DNA from: Siphonodentalium dalli
Taxonomy: Eukaryota; Mollusca; Scaphopoda; Gadilida; Siphonodentaliidae
DNA length: 64,000 nucleotides
NCBI GenBank assembly: GCA_032622095.1
Contig: CP136064.1
Span: 258,147,863 to 258,211,862 of the forward strand
Reading direction: 5' to 3'
Part shown: in pieces, positions 42,201 through 52,205 of the stretch
Layout of the letters: each line of letters begins with the position of its first letter
How positions within the stretch are numbered: the first letter of the stretch is position 1
Program-made: the position numbers and the translations under genes
Notes under the pieces: model-generated
The model's input: only the letters and a program-made list of their open reading frames with translations
Told to the model about the DNA's origin: nothing
The model's database searches: none

Positions 42201-42918
42201 ATATAGAGCATAAAACAGATTATATATAGAGCATTAACCAGATTATATATAGAGCATTAAACAGATTATATATAGATTAAACAGATTATATATAGAGCAT
42301 TAAACAGATTATATATAGAGCATTAAACAGATTATATATAGAGCATTAAACAGATTATATATAGAGCATTAAACAGATTATATATATAGCATTAAACAGA
42401 TTATATATAGAGCATTAAACAGATTATATATAGAGCATTAAACAGATTATATATAGAGCATTAAACAGATTATATATAGAGCATTAAACAGATTATATAT
42501 AGAGCATTATTAACAGAGTATATATAGAGCATTAAACAGATTATATATAGAGCATTAAACAGATTATATATAGAGCATTAAACAGATTATATATAGAGCA
42601 TTAAACAGATTATATATAGAGCATTAAACAGATTATATATAGAGCATTAAACAGATTATATATAGAGCATACAGATTATATATAGAGCATACAGATTATA
42701 TATAGAGCATACAGATTATATATAGAGCATTATAAACAGATTGTATATAGAGCATTAAACAGATTATATATAGAGCATTAAACAGATTATATATAGAGCA
42801 TTAAACAGATTATATATAGAGCGTTAAACAGATTATATATAGAGCATTAAACAGATTATATATAGAGCATTAAACAGATTATATATAGAGCATTAAACAG
42901 ATTATATATAGAGCATTT
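36290..42918 (+). repeat. 6.6-kb AT-rich satellite, 23-bp unit
   Basis: About 290 copies of CAGATTATATATAGAGCATTAAA. Length variants are 20 bp (…GAGCATA and …TAGATTAAA) and 25 bp (…GCATTATAAA and …GCATTTTAAA). Rare variants mark nested higher-order periods: TATTGAGC at 37154 and 38121 (967 bp apart); GAACATACAG at 36908 and 40310, and TATTGAGC at 37154 and 40556 (3402 bp); TATTGAGC at 38121 and 41978, GATTGTATAT at 38886 and 42743, TATTAACAGAG at 38654 and 42511 (3857 bp). No reading frame of note; the unit contains in-frame stops. Confidence 0.97.
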
Positions 42919-43771
42919 TTTAATAGTTGTTTTTTCTCCCGAAGAAGTGATTTTAAAGATGACCCCAAAACCTGTCCCAGGATTACCCACCCACCCAATA
43001 GGTGAATTTGACTTTTATATGACCAACGTTGATCATTAGTGGTGTTTCAAAGATCTCCGTTATAATGGTGTGCTCGATGGGAATATACGCTAGACAATTT
43101 CGCGACTCTGTCAGAATGAGACTAACTGATATATACTCACAACAATGGTGAACCACAATAGCTGTGTCAAACAAATTTTCCTTTTATGAAAGATAACTTT
43201 GTCCGAGAATAATATTTGTTATCCAGCGATACATCTATGATACACGCCCTCGTGCGATTCCGGACAAGAAATCATAAATTACCAATCGAAGAAGGATCAT
43301 GGACAAAAGCGACTACTCAGAAAGAAACTGCACATTATGTAAGGGTTTGAGAGTAAGATACACCAAACCATACTATTTCAATAGACCAAATATTTTGAAG
43401 CTGAACCAATTATTCAACCAACATAGCGAACGCAAAACAAAAAACCTTTCGATATTTATTAAAAGATTTTGGAAATTTTCAGAAACTCCTGAGGCTTACG
43501 CACATGACTGTATGCGCGTTCACATTTGTAGGTGCACGAGTAAAGGCATGTATATAAGTAAATCTAAATTAGTGAATACACACCATATACCATAGATTAG
43601 TAAATATATTATCTGATTAGGATGAGTAAACAAGTATACATCTATTACACTCGAAATCGATGTATACTATTTAATACCACCCCATTCGCACCAGCTTAGT
43701 GATTTGTTGTGTATGTCTACATGTACATGTATTGCTGATTCGTAATTGTGTCTATTGTCTCTGTAATGTCT
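42919..43771. other. Unique DNA, weak frame only
   Basis: A 98-codon plus frame (43299-43595, starting MDKSDYSERNCTLCKG) is preceded by GGATC-ATGG and contains a GTAAGG donor-like site after the first 14 codons. No family recognised and no second exon found. Confidence 0.25.
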
Positions 43772-44159
43772 TTAAAGGGGTACTGTATACAGAGATAGGC
43801 AATGTTTTTTTTTTTTACTCCCATTGAAATAACTTTCCAGTTAGATTGTGTTCGTGTTATATGAGTTTCGTATAAACCTAATTTAGCGAAGAAAATATTG
43901 ATCTTGGAAAGAAAAATATTACGATTTCAAACTACGCGCCATGTTTTTGACCTTCACCGGAGAAGACGCAGGTCTCAGGAAGAACCGGAAGTTCATTGCT
44001 CACAGCTTCGATTGATGCATTCAATCCCTTCCATCGAACATCTCACTCCCTATAAGAGTACTTGACGCTTTATGACTCTTGTTTCTTTCTCCTTTTTCCC
44101 GAATCGGTTATAACGGGCCTTCCTTTTGCATATGGGAGGCCAAATTCACATTTAATAAT

Positions 44160-44382
44160 TAATTGTGCTTAAGCGCTATCAATTGTGCTTGAGCGTAATC
44201 AATTGCGCTTAAGCGCCATTAATTGCGCTTAAGCGCAAATAATTACGCTTAAGCTCAATCAATTGCGCTTAAGCGCAATCATTGCGATTAAGCGCAATTA
44301 ATTGCGCTTAAGCGTAATTATTTGCTCTTAAGCGCAATCAATTGCGCTTAAGGGCAATTAATTGCGCTTAAGCGCAATTCAT
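44160..44382. repeat. Array of CTTAAG palindromes
   Basis: About eleven copies of a 20-bp unit AATTGCGCTTAAGCGCAATC. Each is itself a near-perfect 16-bp palindrome TTGCGCTTAAGCGCAA. Confidence 0.95.
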
Positions 44383-44898
44383 GGTTATATGTAACAAAAC
44401 ACCCCTGGTAAATAAATAGGTTTCTCCATAACTTAGCATTAACTCCTATTGACATGTCACCTCTTGGTTTCATTGGTTTGATTGGGTAGGGAGCTAGCCC
44501 AACTTCTTTATCAAAATGGCTGACTCGCAATAGTATCACCTTCTATTTTAGTTGGAGCGACTCGTGATAGCATTATATTATCTTCGGTATATATTAGTTG
44601 GGGCTACTTGCAATAGCATTACTTTCTGTATTAGTCGGGGCGACATTGATTTTCTTAATTTTTCGAGTATACAGGCACACCATATGAGGGAAGCAAGCCC
44701 TCGGTGACACCACATTCACACTATATGATCATGGAAATACTATAGATTTGTGCAAGAGATGCTGATTTAATAAGAAAAACTAGAGCTCCAGGACTGAGAC
44801 ACCAAAGCTCCAGTGATTACACACCATATTTTGGACAGGGATGCTGATAATATGAAAATAGGGTTTTTTTCCCCCTGATTTAAGTCAATAAGTAAACC

Positions 44899-45114
44899 AT
44901 ACAGTAATGCTCTAATTAATCGACTCCTTAACCACAGCAGAATTATGGATAACTTTTCACGATTTTGTCGGAAATATGGCTTGTTGCCATTCATTGGAAA
45001 GCTCTCGAGAGCTTTTCGATGAATGGCAACAAGCCATATTTCCGACTAAATCCTGAAACGTTACCCATAATTCTGCTGTGGTTAAGAAGTCGATTAATTA
45101 GAGCATTACTGTAT
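44899..45114. mobile_element. Mariner-type foldback MITE, near-perfect palindrome
   Basis: TA|CAGTAATGCTCTAATTAATC…GATTAATTAGAGCATTACTG|TA. The arms are about 105 bp and meet at GAAAGCTCTCGAGAGCTTTTC. TA flanks and CAGT ends fit Tc1/mariner MITEs (family knowledge). Relatives are at 61603-61689 (short, TA-flanked) and 18842-18926 (half). Confidence 0.85.
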
Positions 45115-45411
45115 GAGGTAAGAAAGCCCTCATGCAGTGAAACCGCATGCATGTATAGGCTAAAATCTGTGCAAAAATACATTAAAAACATCATACAAAA
45201 AATTACTAAGAGTTCCGGGAAGGCGACATCAATTCTTTGGATAGAGGGATGCTGATAATATGTAATTAGGGATTCTCCTTGTTGAACACATACTCACAGT
45301 TGACTGTTGAGTACAGGTCAAAATTAGCCCAATGCTCATCTTGTGTTGCTAGGTGATACAACATGTCATGCTAATAGTTTATGGGTAGGTTAGATAGTAG
45401 TCACAATTATG

Positions 45412-45545
45412 CTTAATCGCAATTGATTGCGCTTAAGCGCAATTGATTGCACTTAAGCGCAATGAATATGTGGTATTTGCGCTTAAGCGCAATTCATTGA
45501 GCTTAAGCGCAATCAATTGCGCTTAAGTGCAATTCATTATTAAAT
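45412..45545. repeat. Second array of CTTAAG palindromes
   Basis: About six units of the same 20-bp palindrome near the right end of the family-C element, interrupted once by GAATATGTGGTATTTGCG. Confidence 0.9.
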
Positions 45546-45885
45546 GTGAATTTGGCCTCCCATATTTGCAACATGTTTTGTTTGCAACTCAATAATGTTC
45601 GCGAACGGTCGTCAATAAACTTGAAGACACGCAGCAGATGCGATTTCAAGAACGGTAACTCGTAATGGCATAATTCGCCATTTTATGACTCCAGCCATAA
45701 ATGAATTTATATTAAATAATTCAATTTTACTTTTACGATAGCCTGTTAACCGGAACGTTTTGAGTAGACATCGTCGACTCAAATTAGTTATTTTATAATA
45801 TAATATTCATATTAGATCGCTATTGTTACCGGGAATTTATTGAAATTGGTGTACAGTACCCCTTTAATGATGACCAGATTTACTA

Positions 45886-45915
45886 TTAAAATTGAATTGA
45901 ATTGAATTGAATTGA
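45886..45915 (+). repeat. (TTGAA)n microsatellite
   Basis: Five to six copies of AATTG/TTGAA immediately after the family-C element. Confidence 0.85.
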
Positions 45916-45939
45916 GAATCTATAGATGGCAAAACAAGA

Positions 45940-46015
45940 ACGTCATTGCTAGATCATGCCATGATTCTCTACTCTAGCTAACGCCCGTAACGTAGATTCA
46001 TGGCCTGATCTACCT
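45940..46015 (+). repeat. Segment related to the SINE-like repeat at 29766
   Basis: AGATCATGCCATGATTCTCT then ACTCTAGCTAACGCCCGTA resembles 29793-29830. Confidence 0.4.
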
Positions 46016-46054
46016 CGTTACGTATTTATATCTGATAATGCTATGCAGTCTAAA

Positions 46055-46185
46055 CAAGAAAACCATAATCGGAAATGATAACGCCCTCAAGATCATATTA
46101 TTAGCCATAAATATAAATTATAATATAAAATATATTGGTTACATGAATTCACCGCCTCAAAATTCCGTTAAAACAACTAATCCTT
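46055..46185 (+). repeat. Dispersed repeat, direct partner at 47600-47700
   Basis: AAGATCATATTATTAG…AATATAAAATATATTGGTT…AATTCCGTTAAA recurs in the same order at 47605-47695, and reversed at 32770-32850. Confidence 0.75.
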
Positions 46186-46404
46186 ATTACTGCAGGTTTC
46201 TCATTCACCACACCAGAAAGCTTCTAAATGCGGATAAAACAATCGGAGGTATTGTGTTCCCGCCAAGAGTGCATGGTCCAGTCATTGTTCAAACCTAAAA
46301 AAGCAATTAACGCGGTCATAATTGTTACATACTGCAACTATAAGACATCCAGCGGACACACACCCCACGAAAACCCGAAATGTGTTGTCCTGCGAGAGAA
46401 TGCT

Positions 46405-46505
46405 AGACGTTTCGGCACCTGGACGTTTGGGCACCTGGTGTTGCCGTTCGGCACCTGGACGTTTCGGCACCTTATTTTTCGGCACTTTGGACTTTTCGGC
46501 ACCTG
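46405..46505 (+). repeat. Tandem repeat TTCGGCACCTGGACG
   Basis: About six imperfect 16-18-bp units. An inverted match (GTGCCGAAACGTCCAAGTAC) at 47501-47520 suggests these are the arms of a foldback element of about 1.1 kb. Confidence 0.65.
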
Positions 46506-46699
46506 CTAATTTTCAGACATACGAAATTATGAGTGAAGACTAAATTTGTTTTTTTATTCTTTGTTTCAATAAAATATGATAAAATATGTAACATGAGGTA
46601 GTTGAAAGTCCGAGTTATATGCTCGGCTGGCAGAAACGGCAAGGAAAGCACCTTCCGCAGAAAGTGATGAATATCCCCCTTCTGGTTATATGCTGGCTG

Positions 46700-46990
46700 A
46701 AAGATAAAAACAACTGTAGTGTTTGGTCCCAAACAAATTGTAATGTGCACGGCATGGACCAGAAAAGAGCGTTCCGTGCTAGTTTATTCCTGATATGGTA
46801 GAAATAAAGAACGTGTATTTTTTCTTCTGTTTTTTTTTGGTATTCTTTGGAGAATTATTGTCAATTAATATATAGTATTTATGAAAACATAATCGTGTTT
46901 CTTATTTAATTTAAATGTGTACAAATAAAGAGCGTTTTTTCTTCTGATTTGTATTCTTTGGAGAATTATTGTCAATTTAATTTATTAACA
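46700..46990 (+). repeat. Dispersed repeat shared with 19110-19330
   Basis: TTATTCCTGATATGGTAG then AAATAAAGAACG; the ATTCTTTGGAGAATTATTGT block that follows is itself duplicated at 46841 and 46950. Confidence 0.55.
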
Positions 46991-47077
46991 CAAGATGTCG
47001 TATGCTGGTCTCAGTGCAGTGGACGTCGATCTGATAGAATTCGCGGGCTTTGGCCTCTAGAAAGGCTTGATTCATCT

Positions 47078-47183
47078 GCAAAAACAACAAAGTCTAATTA
47101 GAGTGCGAATTAATCAGACAATTGTCGCAAAAACAACAAAGTTTGATTAGAGTGCGAATTAATCACACCAACCAGATTACAAT
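47078..47183 (+). repeat. Tandem duplication, about 53 bp
   Basis: GCAAAAACAACAAAGTCTAA…AGAGTGCGAATTAATCA occurs twice in succession. Confidence 0.85.
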
Positions 47184-47699
47184 CATATCCATCTGATTAC
47201 GAAGGTAATTAACATAAGTGGATGTTTGAAGGTTTATACAGTTATTCGGTTCTTTATATTTAAATATTGTCGAAATAAAGTTTAGTAAAGATTGTATATA
47301 TTACCACTACGTGACATGTGTCAGGATCATCTGGTCGTTGTGCTTGTCGCGTGCGGTTGATGTTTCTGACGACGTTGGATGGTTTGGCATTCCATTTGAC
47401 TGTGTAAACACGCTTTAGTATGTACTATACCGAATTATAACAAACCGCGAATATAAATGCAACATTAAATTCAATATTATATATGAAAATAAAATAAAAT
47501 AAGTGCCGAAACGTCCAAGTACCTGGGCCGAAACAACCAAGAGAAATCCCATCGCTATAGCTCAATTTAACACGGCCAGATTAGACTTCCTACAATATCC
47601 ATAAACAAGATCATATATTATATACCCATGATTTTAATTATAGAATATAAAATATATTGGTTTCGCGAATGACCAACTCAGAATTCCGTTAAACTAACA

Positions 47700-48435
47700 A
47701 TAACAACCAGTACCTAATTAACGAACCAGCGGCCGACTCGGCCGTCTCCGACCACAACCATCAGTGGGCTGCAGAACGAAACATATCTATAAAAGTTGAA
47801 ATATAAGACTTACAAATTATCTTTTAAATTTCTTTTATTGGTAATTGACATAACACAAACCAAAAATCAACATTATTGACATAATAATGTAAAGGACAAT
47901 AAACGAAATTGAAATTCCCAACTACACCTTTTATCGGTGACCGGCCTCCTGATCGCGCAGTTCGACTTTTAAATAAATAAACCGGAAAAAACAATTTTCT
48001 ATTTATAAAAGTCCCATCGGCGCATTTGCCCACATGTTTCTAATATTTGGCCACCAGTATACAGCCAATGGACGTTAATAAAATTAGACCGTTTTTCATT
48101 TCAATCAACTTACGGTGTAAAGACTCTCATGGTTAATTTTATTTCAAACGGGAGAAATCGAGCCAATGAGCAGCGAAAGATGCGTTGCTTGACCAATGGA
48201 AAGCTTCCTTCAAATGCAATTACTATTCACTTATTCATATAAGCCCCACCCGCGGTATTTGACTGTGCAACATTATAAAAAGATGTTAATCTTCAAGCTT
48301 AAAATTAAATATTGAACTGTAAATTGTGTCATTTATCACATTCGCTTCAAAAAGAATAAAAGCTGTTCCAGATCTATAGCAATATGTGGCAATTAACCAA
48401 ACCATGACGGCAGATAACTGTAATTTTGCGTAAAC
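47700..48435. other. No feature seen
   Basis: Unique DNA with unsupported small frames. Confidence 0.4.
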
Positions 48436-48440
48436 CCTGT

Positions 48441-48478
48441 GCCAATTCATTCTCTTATATATAAGAGAATACATTGGC
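48441..48478 (+). repeat. Palindrome P, centre deleted
   Basis: GCCAATTCATTCTCTTATAT then ATAAGAGAATACATTGGC, flanked by CCCTGT and CTAACAA as in the full 69-bp copies. Confidence 0.8.
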
Positions 48479-49042
48479 CTAACAATACGGGGTGGGGGTC
48501 ATGCAAGTTCACGGTTCGCAGCTACTTTGGCAGATCGGAAATAATGTTTGGAATAAAAGACGACGAAAATTATTGTCAAAATCAAAATTGACAGAATCTT
48601 GTTATACAGTTGGCATTTGGATACATACATGTAGGTACCGAATACTTATTCCAGATTCAGTGATAATGTTTCATTCTTGAAATAGACAAGTTATAATACT
48701 CAATTACATGCATATCACACTTGTGACAAGATGACACGTGCTGGGGAAATCCAGTTCGAACCGTCATCACCGTATATGGTATTCGAGGTGGAGAAAATAA
48801 ATAGATTTTCGCCCCCGAAACTGCAAATGAAATAATAGCACCTATTGGTATATATTTGCATGCGCTGCCACGTGCTTGTGACACGCATGTTTATCTGTGT
48901 CTGTAAGTAATGCCGTATATAATAATGTCTCCCTAGATGGAGGAAATGAAGACTATATACATGTACAGAATATAATTGATGGCAGTATTGCTGCAATGTT
49001 CCGGATGATAATCACTAACTAAAACCGTCTTTCTCGTTTCAG

Positions 49043-49510
49043 ATATTAGGAATATACTGGGTCGTGTCCTTCATATCTATGACTTCCCAGTCAGCACCGG
49101 AAAATCACATACCACTGACGGGAGTGGATGAATTGTGCTACACTAACATGTCAGACGTGTTCTCAGTGGACCCTCCGTCGAACTATTCCATGAAACAAGA
49201 GAGTATACCGGACCAATTCATCAGGATATACAGGAGCGATATACGACCATTGGAAAGCAGAATTAGTGCAGCGTGTACAGTTGAGACTGTCGAGAACAGG
49301 GACGTTAACCGATATCCACACACACTTACCGAGAAGCGGTGTGGGAGTGGGGTGTACGTGTGCGAGAGTGTTCATGTCTTCATTAAAGTGATCCGCAAAT
49401 TTAAGACTTGTGATAGACTACCATGTGCTAAAGTTGTCTGGGAGCCAATAGTTGCAACTTGTATCATTGCGCGTGCTCATCCGCAATCAAGACCTTTGAT
49501 GAACCATTGA
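49043..49510 (+). CDS. IL-17-like cytokine, terminal exon
   Basis: The acceptor TTTCTCGTTTCAG (AG 49041-49042) opens a 155-codon frame ending at TGA 49508-49510. The first residues (ILGIYWVVSFISM) look like the back half of a signal peptide, so the start codon lies in an upstream exon. The body shows the IL-17 signature: C78, then DVNRYP at 87-92, C100, C107, the VFIKVIRK strand at 112-119, C123, C128, W133 and C140. The IL-17 fold uses D/E-x-N/ERYP…C…C and a C-terminal GCxC. Here the last motif is reduced to a single cysteine (VATCIIARAHP). Predicted N-glycosylation at N35 and N47. A GTAAGT at 48903 is a possible upstream donor, but it joins in the wrong phase or makes a stop, so exon 1 is not placed. 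A secreted innate-immune ligand by family. Confidence 0.75.
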   Translation: MLGIYWVVSFISMTSQSAPENHIPLTGVDELCYTNMSDVFSVDPPSNYSMKQESIPDQFIRIYRSDIRPLESRISAACTVETVENRDVNRYPHTLTEKRCGSGVYVCESVHVFIKVIRKFKTCDRLPCAKVVWEPIVATCIIARAHPQSRPLMNH

Positions 49511-49594
49511 GGTTGTGTTTCATAATCAATGGTTATGTGCAATCAAGACCTTTCATGAACCATTGAGGATGTGTTTCATAGTCCATGCTCACCG
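49483..49594 (+). repeat. 56-bp tandem duplication across the IL-17-like stop codon
   Basis: GCAATCAAGACCTTTGATGA…ACCATTGAGGTTGTGTTTCA at 49483 is repeated at 49539 with three or four changes. The first copy encodes the last eight codons and the stop. Confidence 0.85.
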
Positions 49595-49639
49595 CGACTT
49601 CCTCGAGGCACGGACTTCAACCGGGGAATGTGTAATTCT

Positions 49640-49770
49640 CTGGATGGACGGGTAATTAACGATACGGGTAACGCTATTGGTAACGATACGGGTAACGGAT
49701 ACGGGCAATGATACTGGTAACGATAAGAGTAACGATGCGGATAACGGTACTGGCAACGATACGGTACGGA
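49640..49770 (+). repeat. Short tandem repeat GGTAACGATACG
   Basis: Imperfect 12- to 18-bp units (GATACGGGTAACG, GATACTGGTAACG). It is bracketed by two copies of CGGACTTCAACC/CGGACATCAACC with GGAATGTG. Confidence 0.75.
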
Positions 49771-49794
49771 CATCAACCGCGGAATGTGCAATTT

Positions 49795-49950
49795 TCTAAC
49801 AATTTTTATAATTTTCTATCATTATTTCTTACATTCTTCAACAATTTTTATAATTTTTTATCATTATTTCTTGCATTCTTCAACAATTTTTTATCATTAT
49901 TTCTTACATTCTTCAACAATTTTAATAATTATCACAGGCCCCTGGAAATA
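49795..49950 (+). repeat. Tandem repeat of about 45-55 bp; end shared with 63866
   Basis: CATTATTTCTTACATTCTTC with AACAATTTTTATAATTTTTT, three units, ending near CACAGGCCCCTGG. The run CATTCTTTAACAATTTTATA at 63898 is related. Confidence 0.65.
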
Positions 49951-50145
49951 AACACTAATAACTATTAGGAAGAGACCCAGACTGACGACCGCCAAAATTC
50001 CATTAGAATTTGCAAGTTTTCGGTACGATATCTCGAGTTATCGTCCTTTGATTTTGTCGAGTTATATGTTGGCAATAAGATAGAGTGGGTGAAATCTTTG
50101 GGTAGATGAATATTTTAGCGAATTTAGTATAGGGATATGGTAGTT

Positions 50146-50595
50146 GGTTTCTACGGCAGCGTAGAACCGCCACCTCCTCTTTTGTTACTAACTTGTTTAA
50201 ACAAGTTACCAAATGGTTTAAACAAGTCAGGTAACTTGTTTAAACAAGTTAACTCACTTGTGTAAACAAGTTAGCCAACTGGTTTAAACAAGTTACTAAA
50301 TTGTTTAAACCATTTAGATAACTTGTTTAAACAATTTTGTAACTTGTTTACATAAGTTATTTAACTTGTTTAAACAAGTTAGTAACTTGTTTAAACAAGT
50401 TAGCTAACTTGTTTCAGCAATTTAGTAACTTGTGCAAACAAGTTAGATACCTTATTTAAACAAGTTAATAACATGTGTACACAAGTTAGCTGACTTGTTT
50501 AAACAAGTTAGTTAACATGTTTAAAAAGTTAGTAACTTGTTTAAACAAGTTAGTAACAAAAGAGGAGGTGGCGGTTCTACGCTGCCGTAGGTTTC
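50146..50595. mobile_element. Foldback element filled with GTTTAAAC palindromes
   Basis: Element 50152-50589 with about 40-bp inverted ends (TACGGCAGCGTAGAACCGCC…CTCCTCTTTTGTTACTAAC) and a 6-bp target duplication GGTTTC at 50146-50151 and 50590-50595. The interior is about twenty units of ACTTGTTTAAACAAGTTA, each a palindrome. No coding sequence; superfamily undetermined. Confidence 0.85.
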
Positions 50596-51002
50596 TGACT
50601 TGTGCGGCTTTGTTTTGAAATATCGTTCTAAATGATGTTTAGTTTTCGTGTCTGCCATGATTTCTGTGAGAGAAAAAATTACTTTCCAATAAAAATTAAA
50701 ATGAACTGAAAACAAATTGCTGATGGGCGCCAGACATTCAGGAACACAATTGAAGTAACTGCGCTAGTGTTGTCGATCACAAACCCTGTGTACCCTTCAG
50801 CACATTTTCAAACCCTGTGTTCTCTTCATCACTTTTTTTGGTGAGAGTGACCCCTTCAGCACAATGATTGGATATACTCTACCCAAACCACTAATTTGTT
50901 CACTCAAATGAAGCAGTATCAACCTAAATATCAGTATTCTACAAATTACAGTCGCCAGGGTATGGAATAAACATACATCGACACAGTCGTGAGAATTACA
51001 CG

Positions 51003-51049
51003 TTAAAGGTACTCAATCCGATTCGATAATCCCCATATGATCAGATTCC

Positions 51050-51080
<31 letters not shown>

Positions 51081-51376
51081 TTAACAACATTTTAGAAAAG
51101 CCGCTTTAGTTATCAGAATCGATTAATTGCCCCAAAATAATGCTAACCACTGTCAACTAAAGTATAAAATTGTCCGAATTTGGAGTTATCCATCTTCATC
51201 CGTCGGCTCGTCGACTTTTTACTGGGCCACTATTTAGTCTTGATGGTGAAAAATAATAGAATTTCAAAAATCTATATCTAATAACTCTGAGCTTTGATAG
51301 CCACTCGAATCAAATATTTTTTACCCCCGAATCCAAATAAATAGTAATTGAGGGGCGCTTAATCGGATTATGTATC
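51003..51376 (-). mobile_element. Family-A TTAA MITE, right terminus decayed
   Basis: TTAAAGGTACTCAATCCGAT at 51003; an (AAC)n tract at about 51049-51072; GCTAACCACTGTCAACTAAA and TTTTTACTGGGCCACTA are the reverse of 24040-24384 blocks. The other end reads ATCGGATTATGTATCT and lacks a clean TTAA. Confidence 0.8.
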
Positions 51377-51475
51377 TACGTTATTGCACTCGTTTTCATG
51401 CAGCTAGGTTATACAACTCGAACCAACGGTTCTCGTTGTACCATCGCCTCACAACCAACTCGTGCAATAACGTGA
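51376..51475. repeat. Hairpin-ended segment at the decayed MITE end
   Basis: TACGTTATTGCACTCG mirrors GTGCAATAACGTGAA about 80 bp on, starting exactly where the family-A terminus is lost; a small insertion is likely. Confidence 0.55.
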
Positions 51476-51627
51476 ACCGGTTCATATGTCGTTCTATCTA
51501 TATCTTACTCATGTGATATCATGTTATTTTACAAATGATTTGTTTGCTTAATAAAACATGTTTATGTTGACAATGTTATTTTACAATGATTTGTTTGTTT
51601 AATAAAATATGTTCAATATTGTTAGAT

Positions 51628-52205
51628 ACGCTTATCCTGACAATCAGTGCACGTGTAAACCTAGCTTATCCTGACACCAGTGCACGTGTAAACATATCTT
51701 ATTCTGACATCAGTGCACATGTAAACCGAGCTTATTCTGACAATCAGTGCACGTGTAAACCGAGCTTATCCTGACAATCAGTGCACGTGTAAACCGAGCT
51801 TATCCTGACAATCAGTGCACGTGTAAACCTAGCTTATCCTGACATCAGTGCACGTGTAAACATAGCTTATTCTGACAATCAGTGCACGTGTAAACCGAGC
51901 TTATCCTGACATCAGTGCACGTGTAAACATATCTTATTCTGACTATCAGTGCACGTGTAAACCTAACTGATCATGACAATCAGTGCACGTGTAAACATAT
52001 CTTATTCTGACAATCAGTGCACGTGTAAACATATCTTATTCTGACAATCAGTGCACGTGTAAACCTAGCTTTTTCTGACATCAGTGCACGTGTAAACCGA
52101 GCTTATTCTGACAATCAGTGCACGGGTAAACCTATCTTATCCTGACATCAGTGCACGTGTAAACCGAGCTTATTCTGACAATCAGTGCACGTGTAAACAT
52201 ATATC
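51628..52205 (+). repeat. 31-34-bp minisatellite with a CACGTG in each unit
   Basis: About 17 units of CTTATTCTGACAATCAGTGC then ACGTGTAAACCGAG. Units alternate between CAATCAG and CATCAG and between AAACAT and AAACC. Nearly every unit carries GTGCACGTG, that is an E-box overlapping an ApaLI palindrome. Confidence 0.93.

Larger units (their letters stand above)
43772..45867. mobile_element. Family-C TTAA element, 2.1 kb, with nested arrays
   Basis: TTAAAGGGGTACTGTA at 43772-43787 mirrors TACAGTACCCCTTTAA at 45852-45867. An inner mirror, GGGAGGCCAAATTCACATTT at 44134 against AAATGTGAATTTGGCCTCCC at 45542, brackets two arrays of CTTAAG palindromes. A mariner-type foldback (44899-45114) lies between. 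An ETS-like ACCGGAAGT occurs at about 44004. No transposase frame was found, so it is non-autonomous. Kolobok-like by ends (inference). Confidence 0.75.

Noticed and set aside
36290-44382. CRISPR array
   Set aside because: Units are directly tandem with no unique spacers, in a eukaryotic window.
48887-48902. Exon 1 of the IL-17-like gene ending at GTAAGT 48903
   Set aside because: Joining to 49043 puts the mature protein out of frame, and the alternative acceptor at 49050 creates a stop codon at the junction.
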